From Aeromonas allosaccharophila (GTDB lineage Bacteria > Pseudomonadota > Gammaproteobacteria > Enterobacterales > Aeromonadaceae): a DNA stretch of 55,314 nt. This document shows positions 28,949-39,595 of the stretch, piece after piece. Under the pieces are notes generated by a model. The model saw only the letters and a list, made by a program, of their open reading frames with translations, did not search any database and was not told where the DNA came from. Position 1 is the stretch's first letter. Each line of letters opens with the position of its first letter. The DNA is taken from NCBI RefSeq assembly GCF_000819685.1, contig NZ_CDBR01000089.1:1-55314 (forward strand), read 5' to 3'. The translations under genes were made by a program, and so were the position numbers.

Positions 28949-29827
28949 TCAGGCTTTCGCAACCATTCTTAACAGATATTGTCCATAAGCATTCTTTGCC
29001 AATGGCACTGCAAGTTCACAAACTTGCTCGGTAGTAATAAATTTCTGGCGATAGGCGATCTCTTCCGGACAAGCCACTTTCAACCCCTGACGGGTCTCGA
29101 TAGTCTGAATAAAGTTGCTCGCTTCAATCAGGCTTTCATGGGTACCGGTATCCAGCCAAGCATAACCACGGCCCATCATGGCCACCGACAGATTACCTTG
29201 CTCCAGGTAGATACGGTTTACATCGGTGATCTCCAGCTCACCACGGGGCGACGGCTTCAAGCTCTTGGCGATCTCCACCACGCTGTTGTCGTAGAAGTAG
29301 AGGCCGGTCACCGCATAGTTGCTCTTGGGCTCCAACGGCTTCTCTTCCAGAGAGATAGCTGTCCCCTCTTTATCAAATTCCACCACCCCATAACGCTCGG
29401 GGTCATGCACATGGTAGGCAAAAACAGTAGCGCCGCTCTCTTTGGCTGCTGCGGCCGCCAACTGTTTCTGCAAGTCGTGGCCGTAGAAGATGTTGTCGCC
29501 CAGCACCAGCGCACAGGGATCTGAACCGATAAACTCTTCCCCCAGAATAAAGGCCTGTGCCAACCCGTCCGGGCTTGGTTGTACCTTGTATTGCAAATTC
29601 AGGCCCCACTGGCTGCCATCACCCAGTAGTTGCTCAAAACGGGGGGTATCTTGCGGGGTACTGATGATCAAAATATCGCGAATACCGGCCAGCATCAGGG
29701 TGCTGAGCGGATAGTAGATCATCGGCTTGTCATAAATAGGCAACAGCTGCTTGCTCACCGCCATGGTCACAGGATAGAGACGGGTGCCTGAGCCACCGGC
29801 CAGAATAATGCCTTTACGTTTGGTCAT
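28949..29827 (-). CDS. rmlA: Glucose-1-phosphate thymidylyltransferase
   Basis: 292-residue RmlA with [16 protein letters not shown] at the N-terminus, [20 protein letters not shown], and VLGDNIFYG with the catalytic Asp. It makes dTDP-glucose from dTTP and glucose-1-phosphate, the first step to dTDP-L-rhamnose, and is feedback-inhibited by the end product in the family. It lies between rmlD (111-bp gap) and rmlC. Complete length. Confidence 0.97.
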   Translation of the reverse strand: MTKRKGIILAGGSGTRLYPVTMAVSKQLLPIYDKPMIYYPLSTLMLAGIRDILIISTPQDTPRFEQLLGDGSQWGLNLQYKVQPSPDGLAQAFILGEEFIGSDPCALVLGDNIFYGHDLQKQLAAAAAKESGATVFAYHVHDPERYGVVEFDKEGTAISLEEKPLEPKSNYAVTGLYFYDNSVVEIAKSLKPSPRGELEITDVNRIYLEQGNLSVAMMGRGYAWLDTGTHESLIEASNFIQTIETRQGLKVACPEEIAYRQKFITTEQVCELAVPLAKNAYGQYLLRMVAKA

Positions 29828-29938
29828 GATGCTTGTTTCTTATTTTTAAATTGCAAAAGAAAAGGATGGCTTGCGGCCACACCTTTCTGTTTATCCCTGT
29901 CAGCCAGGGAGGCAGTCACTGCATCCCTGACCAGTGAT

Positions 29939-30826
29939 TTACTTGCCCAGAATCTCGGTCAACATCCGCTCCACTCCGACCGTCCAGTCCGGCAGTACCA
30001 GATCGAAGGTGCGTTGGAATTTGCCGGTATCAAGGCGGGAGTTATGGGGGCGTTTGGCTGGGGTCGGGAAGGCGCTGGTCGGCACCGGGTTGAGCTGCGT
30101 CACCGCCAGTTCAACGCCGGCTTCTCTGGCTTTGGCAAACACCAGCTGGGCGTAATCAAACCAGGTGGTGGTACCGGAGGCAATCAGATGGTACAGCCCG
30201 GCAACGTCCGGTTTGCTCTGCGCCACGCGGATCGCATGGGCGGTGCAATCGGCCAGCAACTCGGCACCGGTGGGAGCACCGAACTGGTCATTGATAACCG
30301 ACATCTCGCTACGCTCTTTGCCAAAACGCAGCATGGTCTTGGCAAAGTTGGCGCCGCGGGCGGCGTAGACCCAACTGGTGCGGAAGATCAGGTGACGAGA
30401 GCAAAGCGCGGCGCCTTGTTCCCCTGCCAGCTTGGTTTCGCCGTAGACGTTGAGCGGCGCCGTTGCATCGGTTTCAACCCAGGGGCGCTCACCGCAGCCA
30501 TCGAACACATAGTCGGTGGAGTAGTGCACCAACCAGGCTCCTAATGCTTCCGCTTCTTTGGCAATCGCCGCCACGCTGGTGGCATTGAGCAGCTCGGCAA
30601 ACTCCCGCTCGTTCTCGGCTTTGTCGACTGCAGTATGGGCCGCTGCGTTAACAATCACATCCGGCTTGACCAGACGCACTGTTTCGGCCACCCCTGCCGG
30701 GTTGCTGAAATCGCCACAATAATCGGTGGAGTCAAAATCAACGGCAGTGATGCGGCCCAGCGGTGCCAGTGCACGCTGCAGCTCCCAACCGACCTGACCG
30801 TTTTTGCCAAACAGCAGAATATGCAT
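29939..30826 (-). CDS. rmlD: dTDP-4-dehydrorhamnose reductase
   Basis: 295-residue SDR that reduces dTDP-4-keto-L-rhamnose to dTDP-L-rhamnose. Motifs are LLFGKNGQVGWELQ at the N-terminus, STDYVFDG, and the YxxxK pair in YGETKLAGE. Its start shares one base with the rmlB stop (TGATG), so the pair is translationally coupled. High GC, core-like codon use, unlike the transferases. Confidence 0.96.
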   Translation of the reverse strand: MHILLFGKNGQVGWELQRALAPLGRITAVDFDSTDYCGDFSNPAGVAETVRLVKPDVIVNAAAHTAVDKAENEREFAELLNATSVAAIAKEAEALGAWLVHYSTDYVFDGCGERPWVETDATAPLNVYGETKLAGEQGAALCSRHLIFRTSWVYAARGANFAKTMLRFGKERSEMSVINDQFGAPTGAELLADCTAHAIRVAQSKPDVAGLYHLIASGTTTWFDYAQLVFAKAREAGVELAVTQLNPVPTSAFPTPAKRPHNSRLDTGKFQRTFDLVLPDWTVGVERMLTEILGK

Positions 30827-31911
30827 CAGGTACGCTCCCCGTAATTCTGCTCAATCCAGGATTGGTAGGCACCGCTCTTGACGTTGTTGACCCACTGCTG
30901 GTTATCCAGATACCACTGCACAGTTTTGCGAATACCGGATTCAAAGGTCTCTTGCGGTTGCCAGGCAAGCTCGGCGCTCATCTTGCTGGCGTCAATGGCA
31001 TAACGGCGGTCATGGCCAGGGCGATCCGCCACATAGGTGATTTGATCGCGGTATGAGCCAGCTTTTGGCACCATCTCGTCAAGCAGATTACACACTGTAT
31101 GCACCACATCTAGGTTCTGCTTCTCGTTGTGACCGCCGATGTTGTAGGTCTCCCCGACCAAACCAGTGGTCACCACCTTGTAGAGCGCGCGCGCGTGGTC
31201 TTCCACATATAGCCAGTCACGGATCTGGTCACCCTTGCCATAGACCGGCAGCGGCTTGCCATCCAGCGCGTTGAGAATGACCAGCGGGATCAGCTTCTCG
31301 GGGAAGTGGTAAGGACCGTAGTTGTTGGAACAGTTGGTGACGATGGTCGGCAAGCCGTAGGTACGGCGCCAGGCACGTACCAGATGGTCACTGGAGGCTT
31401 TGGAGGCCGAATAGGGGCTACTAGGGGCGTAAGGAGTGGTTTCGGTAAAGAGCGGCAATGGCTCACCGGCGGCGACTTCATCCGGATGGGGCAGATCACC
31501 ATATACCTCGTCGGTGGAGATATGGTGGAAGCGGAAGGCCGCCTTGCGCACCTCGTCCAGACCGTTCCAGTAAGCGCGAGCCGCTTCCAGCAACATATAG
31601 GTGCCGACAATATTGGTCTCGATAAAGTCAGCGGGGCCAGTGATGGAGCGGTCAACATGGCTCTCGGCGGCAAGATGCATCACTGCATCCGGTTGGTGCA
31701 GGGTAAACACCCGATCCAGCTCGGCACGATTGCAGATATCCACTTGCTCAAACGCATAACGCTCGCTTGTCGATACCTCGGCCAAAGATTCCAGATTGCC
31801 GGCATAGGTGAGTTTATCGAGATTGATAACGGAGTCTTGGGTATCACGGATGATATGGCGCACTACGGCAGAGCCGATAAAGCCTGCGCCACCAGTAACG
31901 AGTATTTTCAT
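30826..31911 (-). CDS. rmlB: dTDP-glucose 4,6-dehydratase
   Basis: 361-residue extended SDR. It has [15 protein letters not shown], the active-site [11 protein letters not shown], the YxxxK element [12 protein letters not shown], and [14 protein letters not shown]. It converts dTDP-glucose to dTDP-4-keto-6-deoxyglucose. It is the first of the rmlBDAC set and follows wecA by 106 bp. Complete and typical in length. Confidence 0.97.
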   Translation of the reverse strand: MKILVTGGAGFIGSAVVRHIIRDTQDSVINLDKLTYAGNLESLAEVSTSERYAFEQVDICNRAELDRVFTLHQPDAVMHLAAESHVDRSITGPADFIETNIVGTYMLLEAARAYWNGLDEVRKAAFRFHHISTDEVYGDLPHPDEVAAGEPLPLFTETTPYAPSSPYSASKASSDHLVRAWRRTYGLPTIVTNCSNNYGPYHFPEKLIPLVILNALDGKPLPVYGKGDQIRDWLYVEDHARALYKVVTTGLVGETYNIGGHNEKQNLDVVHTVCNLLDEMVPKAGSYRDQITYVADRPGHDRRYAIDASKMSAELAWQPQETFESGIRKTVQWYLDNQQWVNNVKSGAYQSWIEQNYGERT

Positions 31912-32017
31912 TCTCTTTATTAGGCCATGTTGATGTTAAATAAAAATCTCTGAGAGATAAAATGAACAAGGAATAATATATTCCTTAGCCTAAGGCTTGA
32001 CAGAGCCTAGGCACGAA

Positions 32018-33085
32018 TCAATTACTATTGTTACTTACTTGATTTTTACTACTCTTTATCCAACGACCAACTCGCCATGCATAGTTAAGAGATAGGGTAT
32101 AACCTGTAAATAACCCCAAGTAGATAACCATCATTAACCATTCAGGCAATTTTGCCATTTCAGCCAAAATGCCCATGAAAACTATGCCAAGGTTGGTAAC
32201 AACCATTAGCAACAATGCTTCACGATGAGTAAAGCCAGCATGTAACAAGATATGATGGAGATGATTACGGTCAGCCTTGAGTGGGGATTGACCTTTCCGA
32301 ATACGCCGGATCATAATCCCGACCATGTCGATCAGCGGCAATCCCATCAGCCAAAGGGCCATCACAGGTCTGAACGCAGGGCGTTGTTCAGTGACTTGTG
32401 AACCATAAATTACCAAAAAGCCGATTATAAAGCCCAAAAACATTGAGCCTGCGTCACCCATAAAAATTTTGCGTTTAAAGGGGGGAATGGTGAGGTTGAT
32501 CGCCAGATAGGGTACCAGTGCAATCGCGATCACCAAACAGAAGTTGGCCATATCGGGCATGGTATTGCTGAACAAAGTAGCCAACCCGACCAAGCTTATC
32601 CCCGCCATTGAACCAGCGAGACCATCAATGCCATCCATCATGTTAAAGGCGTTCACCGCTGCACAAACAGCCAGCACTGCAACAAAAACCTCACCCCAAG
32701 GTAGGTGAATATCACCCACCCCCACTACGTCACCAAAGTGATGCAGACCCACACCTGTGGATAGACACAACACAACAATAAGCAATGCCTGCAAACCTAA
32801 ACGCAGCCTTGGTGAAATATCAAGTGCATCATCTACCGCACCAATCACGACAATAGCTCCAGCACAAAGCAATAACATAACCAGCGTGAGTGAAAGAGGC
32901 ATGGTAATAAAGACACTTAGGTAAACACCTATACTCACTGCAAGTCCTCCAATCAACGGGATGGCCCCCACGTGCTGTTTACGCTGATTAGGCAGATCGA
33001 CAAGTTGCAATTTACCTGCAATTGGACGTAAAAACATGATCGCCATTGCAGTGCCAAGAAAGGCAATAAGACCAGACATCTCCAT
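32018..33085 (-). CDS. wecA: Undecaprenyl-phosphate GlcNAc-1-phosphate transferase
   Basis: 355-residue polytopic protein (about 11 helices) that loads GlcNAc-1-phosphate from UDP-GlcNAc onto undecaprenyl phosphate, starting the O-unit. Diagnostic loops are AVDDALDISPRLRLG, NAFNMMDGIDGLAG, KIFMGDAGSMFLGF and the HIH-type ADRNHLHHILLHAG. It is the first gene of the O-antigen operon. The ribosome site AACAGGAATCAAATC precedes ATG 33085. Presence of WbbL agrees with a GlcNAc-first unit. Confidence 0.92.
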   Translation of the reverse strand: MEMSGLIAFLGTAMAIMFLRPIAGKLQLVDLPNQRKQHVGAIPLIGGLAVSIGVYLSVFITMPLSLTLVMLLLCAGAIVVIGAVDDALDISPRLRLGLQALLIVVLCLSTGVGLHHFGDVVGVGDIHLPWGEVFVAVLAVCAAVNAFNMMDGIDGLAGSMAGISLVGLATLFSNTMPDMANFCLVIAIALVPYLAINLTIPPFKRKIFMGDAGSMFLGFIIGFLVIYGSQVTEQRPAFRPVMALWLMGLPLIDMVGIMIRRIRKGQSPLKADRNHLHHILLHAGFTHREALLLMVVTNLGIVFMGILAEMAKLPEWLMMVIYLGLFTGYTLSLNYAWRVGRWIKSSKNQVSNNSN

Positions 33086-33115
33086 GATTTGATTCCTGTT
33101 TTATCCCTTATCATT

Positions 33116-33150
33116 TGCGCTCAAGCTATATCCTAGCTAGCTTGAGCGCA
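33116..33150. promoter_or_regulatory. Leader hairpin upstream of wecA
   Basis: Perfect 12-bp inverted repeat GCGCTCAAGCTA/TAGCTTGAGCGC (33117-33128 and 33138-33149), extendable by one T-A pair, with a 9-nt loop. It is 31 bp upstream of the wecA start in the transcribed leader. No T-tract follows in the operon direction, so it is more likely an mRNA structure or a protein site than a terminator. Confidence 0.6.
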
Positions 33151-33400
33151 TCTTAATCTATTATTGACAAGCTCAATCATCCATCCGTTGAATCGCTGTT
33201 TACCATAAAATGACTAGCGCCATCATCAAAGAGTTAACCTTTCCGGGTTGGTTAAACCAGTGACAGGATTTCCAAACACAAGAACAAACGTATGTAAATA
33301 TTGTTACAAAAAATGCCTAATCACATAAAAAACCTTAAAATATCAGTAAATTTAAACCACAAAAGCTGCATGGTATAAATAGTCAAAAAATCATGAGCAT

Positions 33401-33428
33401 GGCTACCGCACTGGGTTGCAGCCCCCAG
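33401..33428 (-). promoter_or_regulatory. JUMPStart/ops-like element
   Basis: The minus strand has CTGGGGGCTGCAACCCAG followed by TGCGGTAGCC. This matches the JUMPStart pattern (CTGG..GCTG..A.CCAG..GCGGTAGC) with an 8-nt ops core GCGGTAGC at 33402-33409. It lies about 315 bp upstream of wecA, reading into the O-antigen operon, as expected for RfaH-dependent antitermination of a long polysaccharide operon. The last ops bases differ from the E. coli form. Confidence 0.65.
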
Positions 33429-33707
33429 TTCGCTGATTTTAACCACGTTGTCCAAGCTGTTGGTCATTATGTCCTCCAGCATTTAATTGTATTTTGGCTA
33501 TATGCGTCGCTAGATACTATCATAGATCGATCTCGACATTGCACACCACACAGACCCGATTTGATGCAGGATTCTATCTCGTATCCCCCCCATATGAACA
33601 GCAAAAACTACCTCATTGGGGGTCAATTTGAAGCTGAACACGAAGCCGATCACAGCCAGCTCGAGTACCATGCTACTTATTTAAGCAATCGGTAAAAAGA
33701 ACCTATC

Positions 33708-33980
33708 GAGTCCCTGAGTGGCCCGCAGAGTGAGGTTGAAAATCCCCTTGAGCATCAGGAAGGTACAGATGGTCTGGTCAGTGTAAAGCTGGCTGCGGCC
33801 TCGGCATCAACCCAGAAGGTGAGAGAGCCACGAGAAATCAGAGACTTGTTGTATTTAGGCCAGTTGGTGATGGGGTTAAGCGACTTGCCCATGATGCAGA
33901 CTTGAAGGGGATGGTGGTGATCAGATCACCGCTCCCTCAGTAAGTTCCATTCAAGCTGCATCGATTTGGGCAACAACGCC
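33708..33980 (-). mobile_element. IS5-family (IS903-like) remnant
   Basis: Minus-strand copy of the transposase start seen at 54714 onwards, reading GKSLNPITNWPKYNKSLISR. It has an internal deletion of about 40 bp after DAEA, which shifts the frame, and it ends at about 33708. Its terminal repeat GGCGTTGTTGCCCAAATCG (read from 33980) abuts the truncated 5' end of the IS1595 copy. Confidence 0.8.
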
Positions 33981-34985
33981 GTTGAAAGGCTAAGCTTAAA
34001 GTAGGCCATCACCTTGATGGTCTACCATCATGGATACCCCAGCCTTTCAACATCTATTGTCAGTTAACCCTGCATCAGCGCCGTGTTGCTCAGCAGGAGC
34101 TCACTGCCCCCCCCACACCATTACCTCGCTCAATACTCAGTTACCGGCATGCAGTGGCTGCCCACATTGTCAGGCCGATGTCACCGAGCTGGCGCCTTGG
34201 GGATGGAGTCGGGGACTGCGCCGCTACCGTTGCAAATTGTGTCTGCGCACCAGCACCGTTCTGACCAAAACGCCTCTGTCACGATTGCGCAAAGCGCAAT
34301 GCTGGGAAGACTACGCGCAAGCCATCATCGAAGGACTGACCGTCCGCCAGGCAGCGCGGCGTTGCGGAGTCAGCAAAAACACCGCTTTCCTCTGGCGTCA
34401 CCGTTTCTTGCGTGCCATGGCAGGTCATCAGGCCACCCGGGAAGAGGGCATCGTTGAGGTAGACGAGACCTTCTTCCTCGAATCGTTCAAGGGGCAACGG
34501 GGACTGCCGCGTCTGCCAAGGCATCGTGGTGGCAAGGGGTGAACCCGTGGAACCGGGCCGGATTACATCCCGGTGATGGTGGTGCAAGACCGGGCGGGCC
34601 ATCATGCGGATTTTCAGCTGGAGAAGATAAATGCCGAGGCGGTCATCGCGGTGTTGAAGCCGTTGGTGTCACCGGATACGGTGTTGTGTAGCGATGGTGT
34701 GGGTGTGTATGCCAGTTTTAGCCAAGCGCAGGGCGTAACCCATCAGGTAGTGCACAATCGCCAAGGTGCACGGGTGGTCGGTGCGTATCACATCCAACAC
34801 GTGAACGGATATCACCATCGGTTGAAAGAGTGGATGGAGCGGTTCCATGGCGTGGCGACGCACTACCTGAAGAACGACCAGGGTTGGCGCAGAATGCTGG
34901 AGCGTTACGGGAGGGACGAAAATATCAAAGCGTGTTTACATGAAGCGCTGGGGCGCCCCATGCAACCCATAATTGGGACATAGCC
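33981..34985 (+). mobile_element. IS1595-family element, 5' end truncated
   Basis: Nearly complete IS1595 copy. The first 19 bp of the left terminal repeat are missing, replaced by IS5; GTTGAAAGGC remains. The right end is TAATTGGGACATAGCC at 34985, which touches TAAAAAAAAA, the T-tract of the acrB terminator. Its 5' end faces the O-antigen cluster, as does that of the copy at 1-412. Confidence 0.88.
34030..34983 (+). pseudogene. IS1595-family transposase, inactivated
   Basis: Compared with the copies at 1-345 and 54142, this transposase has a deletion and a compensating insertion near its N-terminus, which scramble about 20 residues (codons ~12-31). It also has an in-frame TGA at 34540-34542 where the right copy has CGC (Arg). 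The DDE-region pieces IVEVDETFF and [13 protein letters not shown] are still present in frame on either side. It is not expected to be active. Confidence 0.9.
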
Positions 34986-34986
34986 T

Positions 34987-35020
34987 AAAAAAAAACAGGG
35001 CAACCCATGGGGTTGCCCTG
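34987..35020 (-). terminator. Terminator of the acrAB operon
   Basis: Perfect 11-bp stem CAGGGCAACCC/GGGTTGCCCTG with loop ATG (34996-35020), followed on the minus strand by nine T (34995-34987). It lies 75 bp after the acrB stop, so no outer-membrane channel gene is co-transcribed here. Confidence 0.92.
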
Positions 35021-35094
35021 TTTGATTGTCAGCCAGACCACACTTGGCTGACGATTTATTGAACTCTGTTCAAATTAGCTCAACCTGCATGCCA

Positions 35095-38000
35095 TCAGTC
35101 ATGTTTTGACTCATGGGCATGGGTCAGGCGCGCTTCTTTGCTGCTGTGTTTGGTGAAGTAGCGCATCACCAGCACGAAGAAGAGCGGTACGAAGAAGATG
35201 GCGAGCACGGTGGCACTGATCATCCCCCCCATCACACCGGTACCGATAGCGTTACGGCTGCGGGCACCGGCGCCGGAGCTGATCACCAGCGGCAGCACCC
35301 CGAGAATAAAGGCGAGCGAGGTCATCAGGATCGGGCGCAGACGCAGACGCGCCGCCTCCACTACCGCTTCACCCAAGCCCATCCCCTTGTCATAAAGCTC
35401 TTTGGCAAATTCCACGATCAGGATCGCGTTCTTCGCCGACAGGCCTATGGTGGTGAGCAAGCCCACCTGGAAGTAGACGTCGTTCTCCAACCCGCGCAGG
35501 GTGGCAGCCACAATGGCCCCCAACACCCCGAGCGGCACTACCAGCATCACCGAAAACGGAATGCTCCAGCTCTCGTAGAGGGCCGCCAGACAGAGGAACA
35601 CCACCAGCAAGGAGATGGCGTAGAGCGCAGGCGCCTGTGAACCGGCCTGACGCTCCTGGAAGGAGAGCCCGGTCCACTCGATGCCCACCCCTTCCGGCAG
35701 CTGTTTCACCATCTGCTCGATGGCGGCCATCGCATCACCGGTACTCTTTCCGGGCGCAGCCTCACCGACGATCTCCATCGCCGGTACGCCGTTGTAACGC
35801 TCCAGACGCGGCGAGCCGAAGCTCCACTCGGTGCTGGCAAAGGCAGAGAAGGGCACCATCTGACCGGCACTGTTGCGCACATACCAGAGTTTCAGATCTT
35901 CCGGGTTCATCCGGAAGGGGGCATCCGCCTGCATGTAGACCTTCTTGATCCGGCCACGGTCGACGAAATCATTGACGTAGGACGAGCCCCAGGCAGTGGC
36001 CAGGGTGTTGTTGATATCCGCGATGGATAGCCCCTGCGCCAGCGCCTTCTCGTAGTCGATCTTGATATCGAGTTGCGGCGTATCTTCCATCCCGTTCGGG
36101 CGTACCCGCACCAGAGTGGGATCCTGCGCCGCCATGCCGAGCAGCTGGTTGCGTGCCGCCATCAGCTTGTCGTGACCGATACCGCCGCGATCCTGCAGGA
36201 AGAAGTCAAAACCGGTCGCCGTCCCCAGCTCCGGGATCGGAGGCAGGTTGAAGGCGAACACTTGCGCCTCCTTGATGCTGAACAGATAGCCCATGGCACG
36301 ACCGATAATGGCATTGGCGCTGCGATCCGGGCTCTTGCGCTCGCTCCAGTCCTTGAGCTTGATAAAGGCCATACCCGCGTTCTGGGCACTACCGGCGAAG
36401 CTGAAGCCGGATACGGTCAGCACAGAATCGACATTATCCTTCTCGTTTTTCAGGAAGTAGTCGCGCATGTCCGCCAGCACCACCTCGGTGCGCTGCTTGG
36501 TCGCCCCCACCGGCAGTTGCACCATGGACATGATAACCCCCTGATCCTCTTCCGGCAGGAAGGAGGTGGGCATCCGCATAAAGAGCACTGCCAGTACCGC
36601 CAGCATGGCACCGTAGATCAGGCTGTAGCGCACGCCCTGCTTGATCACCTTGCGCACACCGCTCTGATAGCGATTGGTACCCGCATCAAAGGCGCGGTTG
36701 AACCAGCCAAAGAAGCCGCGCTTGGCACCAAACTCGCCATGTTTCATCGGTTTGAGCAGGGTGGCACAAAGGGCCGGTGTCAGGATCAACGCCACCAGCA
36801 CCGACAGCACCATGGCCGAGACGATGGTCAATGAGAACTGGCGATAGATGGCACCGGTCGAGCCGCCGAAGAAGGCCATCGGCACGAACACGGCGGAGAG
36901 CACCAACGCGATCCCCACCAGCGCGCCGGTGATCTGGGTCATCGACTTGCGGGTCGCTTCCAGCGGGGAGAGATCCTCCTCGCTCATCAGCCGCTCCACG
37001 TTCTCCACTACCACGATGGCGTCATCCACCAGCAGGCCGATGGCCAGCACCATACCGAACATGGTGAGGGTATTGATGGAGAAGCCGAACGCCGCCATCA
37101 CCCCGAAGGTACCGAGCAGTACCACAGGCACCGCAATGGTCGGGATCAGGGTGGCGCGGAAGTTCTGCAGGAACAGATACATGACGCAGAACACAAGGAA
37201 GATCGCCTCGATCAGGGTCTGCACCACCTCCTCGATGGAGATCTTCACAAACGGCGTGGTGTCGTAGGGGTAGACGATCTCCATATTGGCCGGGAAATAA
37301 TCCGAGAGCTCATTGAGCTTGGCACGCACCTTCTCGGCGGTATCCAGCGCGTTGGCACCGGTCGCCAGCTTGATGGCAACCGCGGCGGTAGACTGGCCGT
37401 TGTAGAGCGCATCGGCGTCATAGCTTTCGCCTGCCAACTCGACCCGGGCCACATCTTTCAGCCGTACCTTGGAGCCATCCTGATTCACCCGCAGCAGGAT
37501 GTCGTTGAACTGTTCCACGGTAGAGAGACGGGTCTGGCCCATGATGGTGGCGGTGAACTGCTGATCTTCCACCGACGGGGTGCCGCCCAGCTTGCCGAAG
37601 GCCACCTGGGCGTTCTGCGCCTTGATGGCCGCCTGCACATCCCCCGGAGTCATCTGCACCCGGTTGAGTTTGTTGGGATCGAGCCAGACCCGCATGGAGT
37701 ACTGGCTGCCGAACAAGGTGATGTCTCCTACCCCGTCCAGACGGCTCAGGGGCTCCTTGATGTTGGAGACCACATAGTCCGCCAGGTCGTCGTTGTTCAT
37801 GCTGCCATCGCTGGAGATGAAGGCTGCGACCATCAGGAAGCTGCTGGAGGTCTTCTGTACCCGAATCCCCTGCTGCTGAACCTCTTGCGGCAGCAGCGAC
37901 ATCGCTTGCTGCAGCTTGTTCTGCACCTGCACCTGGGCGATATCGGGATCGGTCCCCGGCTGGAAGGTGAGGGTCACCGACACCCGCCCCGCGGAGTCAG

Positions 38001-38244
38001 ACTGAGAGGACATGTAGAGCAGGTGATCCAGCCCGGTCATGTTCTGTTCGATGATCTGAGTTACCGAGTCTTCCACCGTTTTGGCAGATGCGCCCGGATA
38101 GCTGGCAGAAATACCGACAGCAGGCGGCGCAATGCTTGGATACTGGGCGACCGGCAATTTGATGATGGCCAGGCTGCCCGCCAGCATGATCACCAGCGCG
38201 ATCACCCAGGCAAAAATGGGTCTGTCTATAAAAAATCGAGCCAT
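35095..38244 (-). CDS. acrB: RND multidrug efflux transporter AcrB (AheB type)
   Basis: 1049-residue inner-membrane RND proton antiporter of the HAE-1 group. It starts [20 protein letters not shown] and has the proton-relay Asp pair in [18 protein letters not shown] (about 402-419), with twelve helices and two large periplasmic loops. It exports drugs and detergents together with AcrA and an outer-membrane channel. In Aeromonas this is the AheABC system. It is 17 bp after acrA and ends at a terminator, with no oprM/aheC next to it in this window. Confidence 0.97.
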   Translation of the reverse strand: MARFFIDRPIFAWVIALVIMLAGSLAIIKLPVAQYPSIAPPAVGISASYPGASAKTVEDSVTQIIEQNMTGLDHLLYMSSQSDSAGRVSVTLTFQPGTDPDIAQVQVQNKLQQAMSLLPQEVQQQGIRVQKTSSSFLMVAAFISSDGSMNNDDLADYVVSNIKEPLSRLDGVGDITLFGSQYSMRVWLDPNKLNRVQMTPGDVQAAIKAQNAQVAFGKLGGTPSVEDQQFTATIMGQTRLSTVEQFNDILLRVNQDGSKVRLKDVARVELAGESYDADALYNGQSTAAVAIKLATGANALDTAEKVRAKLNELSDYFPANMEIVYPYDTTPFVKISIEEVVQTLIEAIFLVFCVMYLFLQNFRATLIPTIAVPVVLLGTFGVMAAFGFSINTLTMFGMVLAIGLLVDDAIVVVENVERLMSEEDLSPLEATRKSMTQITGALVGIALVLSAVFVPMAFFGGSTGAIYRQFSLTIVSAMVLSVLVALILTPALCATLLKPMKHGEFGAKRGFFGWFNRAFDAGTNRYQSGVRKVIKQGVRYSLIYGAMLAVLAVLFMRMPTSFLPEEDQGVIMSMVQLPVGATKQRTEVVLADMRDYFLKNEKDNVDSVLTVSGFSFAGSAQNAGMAFIKLKDWSERKSPDRSANAIIGRAMGYLFSIKEAQVFAFNLPPIPELGTATGFDFFLQDRGGIGHDKLMAARNQLLGMAAQDPTLVRVRPNGMEDTPQLDIKIDYEKALAQGLSIADINNTLATAWGSSYVNDFVDRGRIKKVYMQADAPFRMNPEDLKLWYVRNSAGQMVPFSAFASTEWSFGSPRLERYNGVPAMEIVGEAAPGKSTGDAMAAIEQMVKQLPEGVGIEWTGLSFQERQAGSQAPALYAISLLVVFLCLAALYESWSIPFSVMLVVPLGVLGAIVAATLRGLENDVYFQVGLLTTIGLSAKNAILIVEFAKELYDKGMGLGEAVVEAARLRLRPILMTSLAFILGVLPLVISSGAGARSRNAIGTGVMGGMISATVLAIFFVPLFFVLVMRYFTKHSSKEARLTHAHESKHD

Positions 38245-38261
38245 GAAGCGACTACTCCATC

Positions 38262-39455
38262 CTACTTGTTGGCCGGGGTGTTGGACGCAGCTTGAGCAGA
38301 CGGTGCATCAGCACCCTGCTCGGCGGGATTGACCACGGCGCCCGGTCGTACTTTCTGCAAGCCAGCCACGATCACCCGCTCGCCGGAGGTGAGCCCTGAC
38401 TCCACCACCCAGTTGCTGCCAACGACACGGCTCAGCTGCACGTTGCGCAGCTCCACCTTGTTATCAGCGGTTACCACCATCACGGTGGCGCCGCCATTGG
38501 GGGTGCGAGTCACGGCAGTTTGCGGCACCAGCAGCCCTTGCGCCCGCTCACCCTCTTGCAGGGTGGCGCGCATAAACATGCCGGGCAGCAGCAGTTGGTG
38601 AGGGTTGGGCACAATCACCCTCAGGGTCACCATGCCGGAGGTCTCATCCACGGTCACATCGGAGAACTGCAGCGAGCCCTCTTCGCCATAAGTGGAGCCA
38701 TCTTCCAGCAGGAAGGTCACCTTGGCCCCCTTCTGCTCGTCCTGAGTCAACTTGCCCTCGGCGACCAGTCGCTTGAGGCGCAACAGATCGGCGGTGGACT
38801 GACGCACATCCACATACATGGGATCGAGCTGCTGAATGGCAGTGAAGCTATCCGCCTGCTGGGCAGTCACCAGCGCCCCCTCGGTCACCGCAGATTTACC
38901 GATGCGGCCACTGATGGGGGCTGTGATGCGGGTGTAACCGAGATTGATCTCGGCGGTACGCAGGGCAGCCTTGCTCGCCATGATCTCCGCCTTGGCCTGC
39001 TTCCAGCTGGCGTCGGCGTCGTCATAGTCCTGACGGCTGATGGAGTTGACTTTGAGCAGCTCCTGATAACGTTTGGCTTTGAAGCGGGCACTCTGCTCGT
39101 TGGCCTCGGCCTTGGCCACATTGGCTTTGGCGCTGGCAACCGCCGCCTGATAGACAGCCGGATCGATTTGATAGAGCAGATCGCCCGCCTTCACATCACT
39201 CCCCTCGGTAAAGAGGCGCTTGAGGATGATGCCGCTCACCTGCGGACGCACTTCGGCCACCCGCAACGGGGCACTGCGACCGGTCAATTCGGTGGTCAAC
39301 ATCAGCGGACCGCTCTGCAGGGTCACCACGTTGACCGCCGCGGGGGGCATGTCGCCCTGTCCCTGGGGTGCGCCCCCCTTGTCACCACAACCTGCCAGCA
39401 AGCCTGTAGCCAGCAAGGCAAGACCAACTGAACGAGCAAGAATATGTTTATGCAT
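38262..39455 (-). CDS. acrA: RND efflux periplasmic adaptor AcrA (AheA type)
   Basis: 397-residue membrane-fusion lipoprotein. The start at 39455 ([18 protein letters not shown]) gives a lipoprotein signal with lipobox LLAGC; the longer frame to 39488 would add 11 residues without a signal. The remainder has lipoyl-like halves, an alpha-hairpin rich in Ala/Lys (about 100-170), and the [15 protein letters not shown] segment typical of AcrA. Divergent from acrR, with the AcrR operator between them. Confidence 0.96.
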   Translation of the reverse strand: MHKHILARSVGLALLATGLLAGCGDKGGAPQGQGDMPPAAVNVVTLQSGPLMLTTELTGRSAPLRVAEVRPQVSGIILKRLFTEGSDVKAGDLLYQIDPAVYQAAVASAKANVAKAEANEQSARFKAKRYQELLKVNSISRQDYDDADASWKQAKAEIMASKAALRTAEINLGYTRITAPISGRIGKSAVTEGALVTAQQADSFTAIQQLDPMYVDVRQSTADLLRLKRLVAEGKLTQDEQKGAKVTFLLEDGSTYGEEGSLQFSDVTVDETSGMVTLRVIVPNPHQLLLPGMFMRATLQEGERAQGLLVPQTAVTRTPNGGATVMVVTADNKVELRNVQLSRVVGSNWVVESGLTSGERVIVAGLQKVRPGAVVNPAEQGADAPSAQAASNTPANK

Positions 39456-39537
39456 GAAACACCTGAGCCTTTGCCAGTCAATGAACAATCAGGGCCGCAT
39501 GGGCCCTGTTGGTAAATAGTCGAAAGATGAGGCAATA

Positions 39538-39561
39538 TACATACATTCATAAATGTATGTA
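39538..39561. promoter_or_regulatory. AcrR operator
   Basis: 24-bp palindrome with half-sites TACATACATT and AATGTATGTA around a 4-nt spacer CATA. The half-sites equal those of the known E. coli AcrR operator; only the spacer differs. It sits between divergent acrA and acrR, so AcrR probably represses both. Confidence 0.93.
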
Positions 39562-39595
39562 AGTGACTTTTTGCTTGCATGAGGCACAAATTTCG

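Noticed and set aside
33321..33467. Minus-strand 48-codon frame with a GGAGGACATA ribosome site
   Set aside because: It overlaps the JUMPStart/ops-like element, its second half is AT-rich non-coding-like sequence, and it has no recognisable family. A leader peptide is possible but unsupported.
33393..33695. Plus-strand 100-codon frame in the wecA upstream region
   Set aside because: No ribosome site, mixed composition, overlaps regulatory DNA, no family resemblance.
36073..36834. Long plus-strand frame opposite acrB
   Set aside because: Antisense shadow of a high-GC gene, His/Arg/Gln-rich and without family features.
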